A DNA stretch of 64,000 bases from an uncultured Pseudomonadales bacterium (GCA_958296295.1 OY282460.1:1922001-1986000), one strand, 5' to 3'. Positions 33,478 to 42,691 are shown, counted from the first letter of the stretch. Translations and numbers: made by a program. The notes: generated by a model not told the origin, from the sequence alone.

Positions 33478-35001
33478 ATGCGCGGTTCGCCACTGCGGTG
33501 GGCGCTCGCGGCGTTGGTGTTGGCGCCCCTGGGCGCCGGCGCGGCGGTGGAAGATCGGACTTGGTGCGTCACCGCCGGCCCGCACTTCGAGCTGGTGTCG
33601 GATTTGCGAAAACGCAAGGCGCGCGCGCTGGCCGACTCGTTGGACCGCTTTCGCGTTGCCGCCTCGGCGTTGCTTCCGGGGCCGCCGGCCGCCGGCCATG
33701 CCGGCGTGAACGGGCGGCCGGGCCTGCGACTGCTGGCTTTCAAGCGCGCCAGCGACTTCGTCGCGCTGTTCGAGTTCCCGCGCATCGCGGGGTTTTCGCA
33801 GCCGTCGCTGGACCAGAGCCTGCTGGTGTTCGGGCCAAGCGCCGACGGCTACTGGGACACCATCGCCTTTCACGAGTACACGCACCATCTCCTGCACACG
33901 CGCGTCGCGCTGAACCTGCCGGTGTGGTACGAGGAGGGCTTCGCGTCGTACGCGGCGACCTTGGATGTCGCCGACGGGGTGGTGACCGCCGGCCGCGGCC
34001 CGCACGGGCTGCTGCGTCACCTGCTGGCGAAGCCGGCAACGGGGCTGGAGGAAGTGATCGGCGAGCGCTACCGGCTGGACTGGCAGCGTCATGATCTGTC
34101 CAACATCTACGTCTTGTCTTGGGGCGTGGTGCGGTTTCTCCTGCACGCCCCTCGCCCCAACGGGGAACGTTTCGCCGCCGATGTCGGCGGCCTGATCGAG
34201 GCCATCGATCGCGGCACGCCTTCCACCGTCGCCCTGCGGGAACGCCTTGGCGTGGACGTGGCGGGCTTGCGCGATTTGATGCGCGACTACTACGGGCGTC
34301 TCGGCGACGGGCCGCCGCCGGTGTTCAGATTCCCGCTGCCGCCCCAACCGCCCACGGAGTTCAGCTACGAGTGCTTGAGCGAACACGACCGGCGCCTGGT
34401 GCTGGCGAACGCGGTGGCCCGGCATCGTCCGGCCCACGCCGCCACGCTCTTTGGCGCCGTGTTGGCGGACGAACCGCGACACGCGGGGGCGTTGGTGGGG
34501 CTCTCGCGTGTGCAAGCGGACAAGGCCGATGCGCTGGCGACGGCGGAGGCCGCGGTGGCCGCCGCGCCGGCGGATCCGGCCGCCCAAGTTCGGCTGGCGG
34601 AAGCCCGCATCGCCAATTGCCAAGCGGATGCCGGCGACGCCTGCGACGACGCTTGGGCCGCGGCCGCGGCCGCCTGCCGGCGGGCGCTCGCTTTGGATAG
34701 CGGTCGCGCCGACGCCGTCTACTGTCTTGGTCTCGCCTTCTTGCGCGGCGACAAGCTGGCCGAAGCGCTGTTGCACCTGCGCGAGGCCCTCTGGCGCGCG
34801 CCGTGGTCGCTGCGCGTCCACTACCACTTGGGCGTGGCCTACTGGCGCCTCGGTGCGGCGCGGGAAGCGCGGCGGCATCTGCGCAAGACCGCCTATTGGC
34901 ACCCGGACGCGGTTTGGCGGCAACGCGCTTTTGACGCGCTCGACAAGTTGAACGCCGCGACCGCGCCGCCGGCTACCACTCCTCCTGAAGCTCGCGGATG
35001 A
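33478..35001 (+). CDS. exported HExxH metallopeptidase-like TPR protein
   Basis: A 507-residue protein. A signal peptide (LRWALAALVLAPLGAGAA) precedes a gluzincin-like domain with HEYTHHLLH (zinc residues H132, H136; catalytic E133) and a downstream Glu in WYEEGFASYAATLD, as in peptidase MA/M61-like enzymes. From about residue 300 the protein consists of TPR-like helical pairs, the last being AVYCLGLAFLRGDKLAEALL and VHYHLGVAYWRLGAAREARR. It probably acts in the periplasm. The substrate is unknown. Its 3' end converges with, and overlaps slightly, the kinase gene on the other strand. Confidence 0.8.
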   Translation: MRGSPLRWALAALVLAPLGAGAAVEDRTWCVTAGPHFELVSDLRKRKARALADSLDRFRVAASALLPGPPAAGHAGVNGRPGLRLLAFKRASDFVALFEFPRIAGFSQPSLDQSLLVFGPSADGYWDTIAFHEYTHHLLHTRVALNLPVWYEEGFASYAATLDVADGVVTAGRGPHGLLRHLLAKPATGLEEVIGERYRLDWQRHDLSNIYVLSWGVVRFLLHAPRPNGERFAADVGGLIEAIDRGTPSTVALRERLGVDVAGLRDLMRDYYGRLGDGPPPVFRFPLPPQPPTEFSYECLSEHDRRLVLANAVARHRPAHAATLFGAVLADEPRHAGALVGLSRVQADKADALATAEAAVAAAPADPAAQVRLAEARIANCQADAGDACDDAWAAAAAACRRALALDSGRADAVYCLGLAFLRGDKLAEALLHLREALWRAPWSLRVHYHLGVAYWRLGAAREARRHLRKTAYWHPDAVWRQRAFDALDKLNAATAPPATTPPEARG

Positions 35002-35896
35002 CCTCGCTGGCGGAATCGATCCGTTGGGCGGGATCAACGCGCAGACAGCGCAGGCAAACCTCCTCCAAGCGGCTCGGCACCGGCGTGGCGGCGTGCGAGG
35101 ATGGCGGCGCGATGTCCGCCCTCAGGGTCTGGGCGATGATCTCGTCGAACGAGTCCCCGGCAACCGGCGGGCGCCCGGCCAGCACTTCGTACAACACCGC
35201 GCCCAAACTGTAGATGTCGGTGCGGTGGTCGAGGGCCGGGTCTTGGCGCAGGTGCTCGGGCGACATGTAGGACACTGTGCCCTGCAGATCGCTGCCGCCG
35301 GCGACGGTCGGCGCGTCTTCTTGAACAACGGTCTCGGCCTCCGCCTGGGGCAGGATCTTGGCGAGGCCCCAATCCAGCACGAGCACTTCCCCGAACGGCC
35401 CCACCAGCACGTTCTCCGGCTTGATGTCGCGGTGCGCGACGCCGTGATCGTGGGCGTAGGCCAGCGCGTGCGCCACCTGGATGACAACCTCCACCAGACG
35501 CGAGAGATCGTAGCGGTCGCGGTAGTTGAGAATCTCGCGCAGCGTGTAGCCGTGTACCAGCTTCATGGTGAAGTAGGGGCGGCCCTTGAGGTCGCGGGCG
35601 AGCTCGTAGGTTGGCACGGTGTTCGGATGCTGCAACAAGGCGCTCACGCGCGCCTCGCGCACGAAACGGCGCTGCTCCGCCTCGTCGTCGGCGAACTCCG
35701 CCTTGAGGCACTTGTAGCAGACGACGCGCATCAGGTGCAGGTCTTTGCAGGATTGGATGATGGACCGGCCGCCGCGGGCGATGGTCTTGAAGTAGGCGTA
35801 ACGGGTGGCCGGATCGATCCGTCTCGGCAGCGGCCTGTCCGTGTCGGCCAAGGAGACGACGGGGTAGTCGTCTCCCGCCGCGGCGAATCGCGTCAA
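34973..35896 (-). CDS. Hanks-type serine/threonine protein kinase
   Basis: A 307-residue soluble kinase. ATP-anchoring Lys is in VVCYKCLK (K62), the helix-C Glu in FVREARVSALLQH (E81), the catalytic loop is HRDIKPENVL (155-164), and the metal loop is DWGLAK (175-180, Trp replacing Phe of DFG, frequent in bacteria). GTVSYMSPEHL marks the activation segment. The glycine-rich loop is weak (ARGGRSIIQ). No membrane or sensor domain follows. The TTG start overlaps the stop of the upstream dehydrogenase (TTGA), suggesting coupled translation. Partners are unknown. Confidence 0.85.
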   Translation of the reverse strand: MTRFAAAGDDYPVVSLADTDRPLPRRIDPATRYAYFKTIARGGRSIIQSCKDLHLMRVVCYKCLKAEFADDEAEQRRFVREARVSALLQHPNTVPTYELARDLKGRPYFTMKLVHGYTLREILNYRDRYDLSRLVEVVIQVAHALAYAHDHGVAHRDIKPENVLVGPFGEVLVLDWGLAKILPQAEAETVVQEDAPTVAGGSDLQGTVSYMSPEHLRQDPALDHRTDIYSLGAVLYEVLAGRPPVAGDSFDEIIAQTLRADIAPPSSHAATPVPSRLEEVCLRCLRVDPAQRIDSASEVIRELQEEW

Positions 35897-36822
35897 GCCC
35901 GTTCTCCGCCGGGTGGCGCCGGCGACTTCGCCGCCTCCACGCGCCTCAGCCGCTCGATGAGGCTGGACGTGTCCCAGCGTCCGCCGCCGAACGCCTGCAC
36001 GTCCGCGTAGAACTGGTCCACCAGCGCCGCGAGCGGCATGCGGGCGCCAAGTTCTCGCGCCGCCGCCAGCGTCATGTCCAGATCCTTGCGCATCCAGTTC
36101 ACCGCGAAGCCGAATTCGAACTCGCGCCGGGCCATCGTGGCGGCGCGGTTGTCCATCTGCCAGCTTTGCGCCGCGCCCTGGGAAATCACGTTCACCACGG
36201 CGTCGAGGTCGAGGCCGGCCTTCTCCGCGAAGTGCAGCCCTTCGGCCAGCCCCTGCAACACGCCGGCGATGCACACCTGGTTCACCATCTTCGCGAGTTG
36301 ACCGCTGCCCACATCGCCCATGCGCCTCACCGCCTTGGCGTAGCAGCGCATCACCGGCTCGGCCGCCGCGAACACGTCTTCCGTGCCGCCGGCCATCACC
36401 GTGAGTTGTCCGTTCTCGGCGCCGGCCTGGCCGCCGCTCACCGGCGCGTCCAAGAAGCCCACGCCGACGTCGCCGCCGAACTTGGCAAGTTCCCGGGCGA
36501 GCTTGGCCGACGCGGTGGTGTGGTCCACCACTGTGGCGCCGGGCGGCGCGCCGGCGAAGACGCCGTCCTGCCCTAGCGCGACGCTGCGCACGTCGTCGTC
36601 GTTGCCAACGCAGAGGAAGATCAAACGCTTGCCCTCGGCGGCTTGGCGCGGCGTCAGGGCGCGAGCGCCGCGGTGCTTGCGCAGCCAAGCCTCGGCGCGT
36701 TCGCCGGTGCGGTTGTACACGGCGACGCGATGTCCCGCCGCCGCCAAGTGCCCGGCCATAGGAAAACCCATCACGCCAAGCCCCACGAACGCCACATCGG
36801 TGCCGTCGGCCGTTCCACTCAT
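35893..36822 (-). CDS. 3-hydroxyisobutyrate dehydrogenase-like NAD(P) oxidoreductase
   Basis: A 309-residue beta-hydroxyacid dehydrogenase. The Rossmann motif is FVGLGVMGFPMAGHL, the substrate loop is DAPVSGGQAGAENGQ, and the catalytic Lys is K178 in GSGQLAKMVNQ. The family oxidises 3-hydroxyisobutyrate, tartronate semialdehyde or similar acids. ATG at 36822 is chosen because it directly precedes the Rossmann strand. Longer starts exist. It is divergently transcribed from the LLM oxidoreductase, and its end overlaps the kinase start. Confidence 0.88.
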   Translation of the reverse strand: MSGTADGTDVAFVGLGVMGFPMAGHLAAAGHRVAVYNRTGERAEAWLRKHRGARALTPRQAAEGKRLIFLCVGNDDDVRSVALGQDGVFAGAPPGATVVDHTTASAKLARELAKFGGDVGVGFLDAPVSGGQAGAENGQLTVMAGGTEDVFAAAEPVMRCYAKAVRRMGDVGSGQLAKMVNQVCIAGVLQGLAEGLHFAEKAGLDLDAVVNVISQGAAQSWQMDNRAATMARREFEFGFAVNWMRKDLDMTLAAARELGARMPLAALVDQFYADVQAFGGGRWDTSSLIERLRRVEAAKSPAPPGGERA

Positions 36823-36986
36823 TGTCGCAAGCCACTCTTGCACCCAACCGGCGGCGATCATAACCCCGCCGCCGCGGGGCCTGGGACGGAGCGCTCGAGT
36901 CGAATCGAAACATGCCGCGCAAGCGGAACGGTTCCGCCGTATGATCCGCGTGACGACTTCTTGACAAGCGACACGGGGGAGGCGCA

Positions 36987-37907
36987 ATGAGAATCGGAAT
37001 CTATGGCGGCAATGTGCGGCGCGGCAAACCGCTCACGAGTTTGGTGGACGAGATCGTGGAGAAGGAGCAGCAGGGCTTCGCCAGCTACTGGACGCCGCAA
37101 GTGGGCACGTTCGACGCGCTCACCGTGTTGGCGCTCGCCGGGCAGCAGACCAGCCGCATCGAACTGGGCACCGCGGTCGTGCCCAGTTACCCGCGCCATC
37201 CGAGCGCTTTGGCCCAGCAAGCGGCGACGGTGAACGCGCTCTGCGGCGGACGCCTGGTGCTGGGCGTCGGCCCTTCGCACGCGCCGGCCATGGAGGCCCT
37301 CGGCCTCGACTACGACCGGCCGGCTCTGCACATGCGCGAGTACGTCACGATCCTGAAAGCGCTTGGCAGCGAGGGGCGGGTGGACTTCGAGGGCGACATG
37401 TACCGCGTGCGCGCCGGCTTCGCCTGCCCGCAGGCGCAGCCGTTCGCCGTGGTGATCTCGGCGCTCGCGCCGTTGATGCTGAAGGCGGCCGGCGAAGTGG
37501 CGGACGGCACGGTCACTTGGATGGTGGGCAAGAACACCATCGCCGCCCGCACGGCGCCGCGCATCGCCAATGCCGCCGCGGCCGCCGGCCGCCAGCCGCC
37601 GCGGGTGATCGCGGCCCTTCCCGTGTGCGTTCACGACGACAAAGCGCAAGCGACGGCGCGCGCCGTGCAGATATTCCAAGGCTACGGGCATTTGCCGAAC
37701 TACCGGCGGCAGTTGGACGCGGAGGGCTTGGGTCAAGCCGGCGAGATCGCCGTTGTGGGCGACGAGGACGAAGTGACCGCCCAGCTCGGCGGCTACTTCG
37801 ACGCCGGCGCGACGGAAGTGATCGCCAGCGTCTTCCCCGCCGGCGACGACAGCCGCGGCTCCTTCGCCCGCACCACGGCGCTCCTGCAAGGCCTTGCCGC
37901 GGCGTGA
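36987..37907 (+). CDS. LLM-class (F420/FMN-type) oxidoreductase
   Basis: A 306-residue luciferase-like TIM-barrel oxidoreductase. The typical beginning MRIGIYGGNVRRGKPLTSLV is followed by IELGTAVVPSYPRHPSALAQ and RLVLGVGPSHAPAMEALGLD, which form the flavin-binding face. The family uses F420 or FMN. The sequence resembles the 'TIGR03564-like' F420 group, but the cofactor cannot be decided. GGGGGAGG precedes the ATG. Its stop overlaps the msrA start (GTGA), so the two are co-translated. Confidence 0.85.
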   Translation: MRIGIYGGNVRRGKPLTSLVDEIVEKEQQGFASYWTPQVGTFDALTVLALAGQQTSRIELGTAVVPSYPRHPSALAQQAATVNALCGGRLVLGVGPSHAPAMEALGLDYDRPALHMREYVTILKALGSEGRVDFEGDMYRVRAGFACPQAQPFAVVISALAPLMLKAAGEVADGTVTWMVGKNTIAARTAPRIANAAAAAGRQPPRVIAALPVCVHDDKAQATARAVQIFQGYGHLPNYRRQLDAEGLGQAGEIAVVGDEDEVTAQLGGYFDAGATEVIASVFPAGDDSRGSFARTTALLQGLAAA

Positions 37908-38554
37908 AACGGCGAATGGCCGTGAAGCTCGCCGCCCTGGCCGTCGCTCTGACGCTGGCCGCCGGCGGCGCGACCGCGTCCGCCGAGATCAAGACGGCGG
38001 TGTTCGCCGGCGGCTGTTTCTGGTGCATGGAACCGCCCTTCGACCGGCTGGACGGCGTGCTGGAAACCACCTCGGGATACACCGGCGGGCGCACGGATTC
38101 GCCCACCTATGAAGAGGTCACCTACGGGGACACCGGGCATTTCGAGGCGGTGCGCGTTCGCTACGACGACGCGAAAGTGGACTACGCCACGCTGTTGGAC
38201 GTGTACTGGCGCCAGATCGATCCGTTCGACGACAGCGGCCAGTTTTGCGACAAGGGATCGAGCTACCGGGCCGCGGTGTTCGTGGGCGACGCAGCCGAGC
38301 GAGCGGCGGCCGAGGCCTCCAAGCGGGAGCTCCAGGCGCGTTTGGGGCGGCCCTTCGTCACCGGCATCCTGCCGCGCGCGACGTTCTATCCGGCCGAGCA
38401 ATACCATCAGGACTACTACCGCAAGAACCCGTTGCGCTACAAGTTCTACCGCTCCGGGTGCCGGCGCGACCGGCGGTTGGAAGAAGTGTGGGGGCCCGAG
38501 GGCGAGCGCTTGGAGGAACGTCAGCGCTTGGAGGAAGAAGGCGCATCCCGGTAG
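37904..38554 (+). CDS. msrA: exported peptide-methionine (S)-S-oxide reductase
   Basis: A 216-residue MsrA. The basic start VKRRMAVKLAALAVALTLAA is a signal peptide, so this copy likely repairs oxidised methionines in the periplasm. The active-site Cys is in FAGGCFWCMEPPF (C38), followed by TTSGYTGG and GDTGHFEAVRV, with QIDPFDDSGQFCDKGSSYR as the substrate-binding stretch. The GTG overlaps the LLM gene stop. An in-frame ATG four codons later is the alternative. The 3' end overlaps the convergent small-subunit gene by about 34 bp. Confidence 0.9.
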   Translation: MKRRMAVKLAALAVALTLAAGGATASAEIKTAVFAGGCFWCMEPPFDRLDGVLETTSGYTGGRTDSPTYEEVTYGDTGHFEAVRVRYDDAKVDYATLLDVYWRQIDPFDDSGQFCDKGSSYRAAVFVGDAAERAAAEASKRELQARLGRPFVTGILPRATFYPAEQYHQDYYRKNPLRYKFYRSGCRRDRRLEEVWGPEGERLEERQRLEEEGASR

Positions 38555-39030
38555 ATCGCGCCACGCTCCCGCACCGGGTCGAGCAACGACAGATCTCCCG
38601 GCGGCACCTCGTAACCCTTCGGGAACGGCGGGCGCGCTTCCATCCCCAAGGCTTCGAGCACGCGATCGTGCTGGTAGTAGCTCGTCACCGCGTGCAGCGC
38701 CAAACCGCGCAGAAAGCGCGGGTCCGCGGCCCGCGCCGAATCCACCAAGGCGCGCTGGTCGCCCGCCGGCAGAGCGGCGAACGCCTGCCCCCAACGCTCT
38801 CGGGCGCGGTCATCCAAGGCGTCGAGTTCGCGCCGCAACGCGGGCAGCGACGCGGCCTCGTGGGCGCGGACGTAGCCGAGCACATCCACTTCGGCGCCGC
38901 TGGGCATGCGGCCGTCGGCGCTGGCCGGGATGATCATGTCCAGCAGGATGTCGAACGTGCGCCGCTGCGCCGCGGTGAGCGGGGCGTCGGTGCCGACAAC
39001 GCCTTCTCGCACAACCTGGCCCGCTCGCAC
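38521..39030 (-). CDS. gluconate 2-dehydrogenase subunit 3-like small subunit
   Basis: A 169-residue protein beginning LTAAQRRTFDILLDMIIPAS and ending PFPKGYEVPPGDLSLLDPV, a pattern typical of the small (gamma) partner of membrane-linked GMC dehydrogenases. It lacks an obvious twin-arginine signal, unlike many relatives. GTG at 39030 has GGGAG six bases upstream. It starts 17 bp after the GMC gene stop on the same strand, so the two form an operon and likely one enzyme. Confidence 0.75.
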   Translation of the reverse strand: MRAGQVVREGVVGTDAPLTAAQRRTFDILLDMIIPASADGRMPSGAEVDVLGYVRAHEAASLPALRRELDALDDRARERWGQAFAALPAGDQRALVDSARAADPRFLRGLALHAVTSYYQHDRVLEALGMEARPPFPKGYEVPPGDLSLLDPVRERGAIYRDAPSSSKR

Positions 39031-39047
39031 AGCCTGCTCCCGCGAGG

Positions 39048-40649
39048 CTAGTCGAACAGGTTGGCCAAGCGCTTCTTCATCGCGTCGGCGATGTAGAGCG
39101 CCACGGCCTGGATGGTGCTGGTGGGGTTCACCCCGCCGGACGTGACGAACACGCTGCCGTCGACGATGAAGAGGTTGCGCACGTCGTGGCTGCGGCCCCA
39201 CTCGTTCACCACCGACCGCCCGGGGTGTTCGCCCATGCGGGCCGTGCCGAGGAGGTGCCAGCCCGAGTGGCGCAACGGCGCGGCGGTTCGCGGGACGTCC
39301 ACAGCGCCGGCCGCCCGCAGCGCTTGCGCGCCGTGTTCCAAGCCGTGCGCCAACATGCGACGGCTGTTTTCGCTCAGGCGGTAGGTGATCTTCGGCGCGG
39401 GAATGCCGTGGCCGTCCTTGAGCTCGGCGTCCAACGTGACGCGGTTGCACTCCTCGGGCAGGTCTTCGCAGCAGATGCCGATGTGCATGGTGCGGTCGAA
39501 CAACCGCTCAAACGCCTCATGGTGGCCCGCGCCCCAAGGTATCGAACCTTCGCCGATGCCGCCGCGCGCCGTCGTCACCGGGCCCGCCCCACGCGTGATC
39601 TGCATGGTGTAGCCGCGCACGAAGCCGCGTAGCGCGTCCGTTTCGTAGAACTGTTGGCTGAGAATGCAGCATCCGCGCGGGCCGAAGTGCGATTCCAGGG
39701 GCACGTCGAAGACGCCGGTGAGGAGCCCCCAAGGGTGCAACATCAGGTTCTTGCCGACCAACCCGGAGCGGTTGGCGAGGCCGTCGGGAAACCGTGCGGA
39801 GACGGAGTTCAGCAACAGGCGCGGCGTGCCGACGCCGTTGCAGGCCAGGATCACGACTTCGGCGCGTTGATGGCGCTCGACGCCGTCCTTGTCGAAGTAG
39901 GCGACGCCGGTGGCCATGTCGCGGGCGTTCACCGTGATCTCGCGCACGCGGCAATGCGTGCGCAGTTCCACACCGAGCCGCTGGGCCATCGGCCAGTAGG
40001 TGATGTCGGCGCTGCTCTTCGCCCCTTGCGCGCAGCCGGAGTTGCAAGGCCCGAGATTCAGGCACCGCCCGCGGCCGTTGTGCTCGCGGCTGGCGATGGC
40101 GCTGTCGGACGGCCACCAGTGCCAGCCGAGCTTGTTGAAGCCTCGCCCCATCGCTTCGCCCATGCGGCCGAGGGGAATGGGCGGCAGCGGCGGCTCGTGG
40201 CGGGGCAGGGCGGGGTCGCCGGCGAGGCCGGCGACGCCGATGTTGCTGTCGTTTTCCGCGAAGTGGGGTTCCAGCGTTGCGTACCCGATCGGCCAGTCGT
40301 CCGCGACGGCGTCCAAGGACCGGACGCGGAAGTCCGACGGGTGGAAGCGCGGAAAGTGCGCGGAATACAGGATCGTGCTGCCGCCCACCGCGTTGAAGTT
40401 GAGGATGGCGACGGGCGAGTCGTCGTCGTTGATGGGATAGTCCGCGGCGCGGTGGCGTTGATTCGGGCTGGGTTGGAACCCGCGCAGCATCTCCCAGTCG
40501 CGCCCGGTGCTCGGATACTCGGCCGGATTCATCCAACCGCCTTGCTCGAGGCAGACGACGCGCATGCGCGTGCGCGCCAAGCTCCACGCCACCGCGGCGC
40601 CCGACGCGCCCGCCCCCACAATAACCACATCGGCGATGTCGTCGGCCAT
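39048..40649 (-). CDS. GMC-family FAD oxidoreductase
   Basis: A 533-residue glucose-methanol-choline oxidoreductase. The FAD-binding motif is VVIVGAGASGAAVAW, then NFNAVGGSTILYSAH, a Cys-rich stretch GRCLNLGPCNSGCAQGAKSS, and catalytic residues in SGWHLLGTARMG (His) and GGVNPTSTIQAVAL (Asn). It oxidises an alcohol or sugar, passing electrons through its small-subunit partner rather than oxygen. The natural substrate is unknown. A single open operon with 38521-39030. Confidence 0.88.
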   Translation of the reverse strand: MADDIADVVIVGAGASGAAVAWSLARTRMRVVCLEQGGWMNPAEYPSTGRDWEMLRGFQPSPNQRHRAADYPINDDDSPVAILNFNAVGGSTILYSAHFPRFHPSDFRVRSLDAVADDWPIGYATLEPHFAENDSNIGVAGLAGDPALPRHEPPLPPIPLGRMGEAMGRGFNKLGWHWWPSDSAIASREHNGRGRCLNLGPCNSGCAQGAKSSADITYWPMAQRLGVELRTHCRVREITVNARDMATGVAYFDKDGVERHQRAEVVILACNGVGTPRLLLNSVSARFPDGLANRSGLVGKNLMLHPWGLLTGVFDVPLESHFGPRGCCILSQQFYETDALRGFVRGYTMQITRGAGPVTTARGGIGEGSIPWGAGHHEAFERLFDRTMHIGICCEDLPEECNRVTLDAELKDGHGIPAPKITYRLSENSRRMLAHGLEHGAQALRAAGAVDVPRTAAPLRHSGWHLLGTARMGEHPGRSVVNEWGRSHDVRNLFIVDGSVFVTSGGVNPTSTIQAVALYIADAMKKRLANLFD

Positions 40650-40758
40650 GCCGCCACCCCAGGCTCGCGTTTCCGTCCAGCGTCAAGGCCGGCGGGATGC
40701 GTTCATCATACCGCCTTGATCGTCGGCGACAGAACGCAGGCGGGCGAGCAGGCGTCCT

Positions 40759-41742
40759 TCAGGGGGCGTGGAGCGCCCCCACCGCGGCGGCCACGATGCG
40801 ACGAATCTGCGCCACCATGTCCTTCTGCGCCGCCGCGTCGTGCCCGGTCACCGCCGGCGTGTGCAGGTGACCGAGGGCGAAATCGCCGCCCAGCCGCGCC
40901 CGCAGCAACAAACTCCGGTAGGACACCTCGTTGGAAAGAAAGCCGCCGCCGGAACCGGCGACGGCGGTGCAGGACGCGAGTTCCGTCAAACCGGCGGCGG
41001 AGATCGCGCCGCGCTCCAGCGTCTCGACCCGGCGGTTGTCGCGCACCGGCCAAGGGCCCGGCGCCGCGGCCATCGCTTCCACCGGCAGGGAGAACTCCAG
41101 GAACTCCGGCCCTTCCAAGCGCCTCGGCGGCAACGGACACTGCTCGGTTCCGTCCGCGAGCTGGCGCTGGTTGTCCGGCTTTGTCGAAGAGCGGCGCCGC
41201 CCCGGGAAGCGTTCGAGATCAAACCGGTCGCGACCCATGCTGATCGTCAAAGCGAGCGTCAAAGGGCCGCACGCCCCCGCGAATACCGGCGTCAGCAGCT
41301 GCTCCACGATGCCGCGGTCGAAGTCCGCGTAACGAACGGGCAGGATGGCCGACCGCACGTTGGCGCCGGCGATGCGCGTGCCGTGAAGCGCCAACGCCGC
41401 GACGCCGGATGGATTGCTTTGGCGAATGTCTTGGTCGAGGTGGAACGGGTCGAATCCGGTCAGCAGCACCCCCGGCTCGCCGGCGGGAAACTCCACTTGG
41501 AAGCCGCGCGATCGGCGCTCGAGCGCTGTGTCGCGCGGATTGGCGGCGAGCATGCCAAGCCGCGCCCAATAAAGCGGCCGGTCGTCCAAGTCGCCGGCGT
41601 GCGCGTCGGCGACCGCCCGCGACCACAGCCGCGGGCCCCGCTCCGCAGGCGGCGCGTCCAACACGTCGTCGTAGCGGCCGGCGACGGACGGAATCGCCGC
41701 TTTGGCGCGGACCAGCCGCGCGGCCTCGGCGTCCGGGTTCAT
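40759..41742 (-). CDS. pyroglutamyl-peptidase-like protein with Cys-to-Ser change
   Basis: A 327-residue protein. LLTGFDPFHLD and NPSGVAALALHG align with the start of C15 pyrrolidone-carboxylate peptidases, and GGGFLSNEVSYRSL aligns with their nucleophile region (usually AGxxxCNxxxYxxL). The Cys is replaced by Ser (S270), while the His of GHLHTP is kept. The protein also has ~95 extra N-terminal residues. It may be a serine variant or a non-peptidase relative. ATG at 41742 has GGGGGAG upstream. It lies beside a glutaminyl cyclase gene on the same strand. Confidence 0.68.
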   Translation of the reverse strand: MNPDAEAARLVRAKAAIPSVAGRYDDVLDAPPAERGPRLWSRAVADAHAGDLDDRPLYWARLGMLAANPRDTALERRSRGFQVEFPAGEPGVLLTGFDPFHLDQDIRQSNPSGVAALALHGTRIAGANVRSAILPVRYADFDRGIVEQLLTPVFAGACGPLTLALTISMGRDRFDLERFPGRRRSSTKPDNQRQLADGTEQCPLPPRRLEGPEFLEFSLPVEAMAAAPGPWPVRDNRRVETLERGAISAAGLTELASCTAVAGSGGGFLSNEVSYRSLLLRARLGGDFALGHLHTPAVTGHDAAAQKDMVAQIRRIVAAAVGALHAP

Positions 41743-41793
41743 TCGCACTCCCCCAAGCGTGGTCGCGACGACGCGTTGCAAGTCACGCCGGCA

Positions 41794-42678
41794 TCACTCG
41801 CGGGCGCTCTCAAACGGCGCCTCGGAGGTGGTTTCGTTGGCTTCGAAGGTGGTCTCGAAGAACAGCGGCCACAGCTTGCCGGTCAGGTAGAACCGTTTTG
41901 CCTTCGGATCGTAGGCGATGCCGTTCAGCACACCCGCTTCGCGTCGCGCGTCGGCGTCGAGCAGCCCCGCGGCATCCACTCGGTGGGACACGCGCCCGGT
42001 GGCCGGATCGATACGCACCAAATAGTCCGCCCCGAAGACGTTGGCGTACACGGCGCCATCCACGCACTCCAGCTCGTTCAACAGCGGCAGCGGCGCGCCG
42101 TTCAGGGTGACCCGCACCGAACCCGTGACGGCGAAGGAGCGGGAGTCGCGAAAGGCGAGGCGGGCCGAGCCGTCGCTCATCACGAACCGCGCGCCATCGT
42201 GGCACAACCCCCAGCCTTCGCCGCGAAACCGTTTCGCGCCGAGGCGTCTGAAATCGCCGATGTCGAAGAAGAGCACCTGGCCGGCCTGCCAGGTGAGCAG
42301 TGCCAGCCGCTCGTTCGCCCGCGCGAGGCCTTCACCGAAGAACAGAACCGGAAGGGCGACCCGCCGCTCGATCGCGCCGTTGACCGGATCAATGCGTCGC
42401 AATTCCGATTCGCCGCGTCGGCCGGTGCTCTCGTACAACTTGCCGCGCCACCAGACAAGCCCTTGGGTGAACGCAGTCGTCTCGTGGGCGAAGGAGCGAT
42501 GGGCTCGCACTTTCAAGAGTTCGGGTGCCCCGGGGCTCGCCGCCAGGGCCGCGTGAGAACAAGTGGCCACCAGCCCCAGGGCACACCACCAGTTGACGCC
42601 GGCGTTGGCGCGCTTTGGGTTCCCGGGTGTCCCTCGCTGGTGGCGTGATGGCGCCGCGGCCCCGCCGTCGGGCCGCAT
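41794..42678 (-). CDS. glutaminyl-peptide cyclotransferase (plant/bacterial type)
   Basis: A 294-residue protein. After an N-terminal arm and a hydrophobic segment (NWWCALGLVATCSHAALAA) comes a five-bladed propeller with the family signature AFTQGLVWWRGKLYESTG, GRRGESELRRIDP and NELECVDGAVYANVFGADYL. The enzyme converts N-terminal Gln to pyroglutamate, probably outside the cytoplasm. ATG at 42678 is the first start downstream of the SDR stop. It precedes the pyroglutamyl-peptidase-like gene by about 50 bp, an apparent functional pair. Confidence 0.87.
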   Translation of the reverse strand: MRPDGGAAAPSRHQRGTPGNPKRANAGVNWWCALGLVATCSHAALAASPGAPELLKVRAHRSFAHETTAFTQGLVWWRGKLYESTGRRGESELRRIDPVNGAIERRVALPVLFFGEGLARANERLALLTWQAGQVLFFDIGDFRRLGAKRFRGEGWGLCHDGARFVMSDGSARLAFRDSRSFAVTGSVRVTLNGAPLPLLNELECVDGAVYANVFGADYLVRIDPATGRVSHRVDAAGLLDADARREAGVLNGIAYDPKAKRFYLTGKLWPLFFETTFEANETTSEAPFESARE

Positions 42679-42691
42679 GGGCCTTTGCGCG

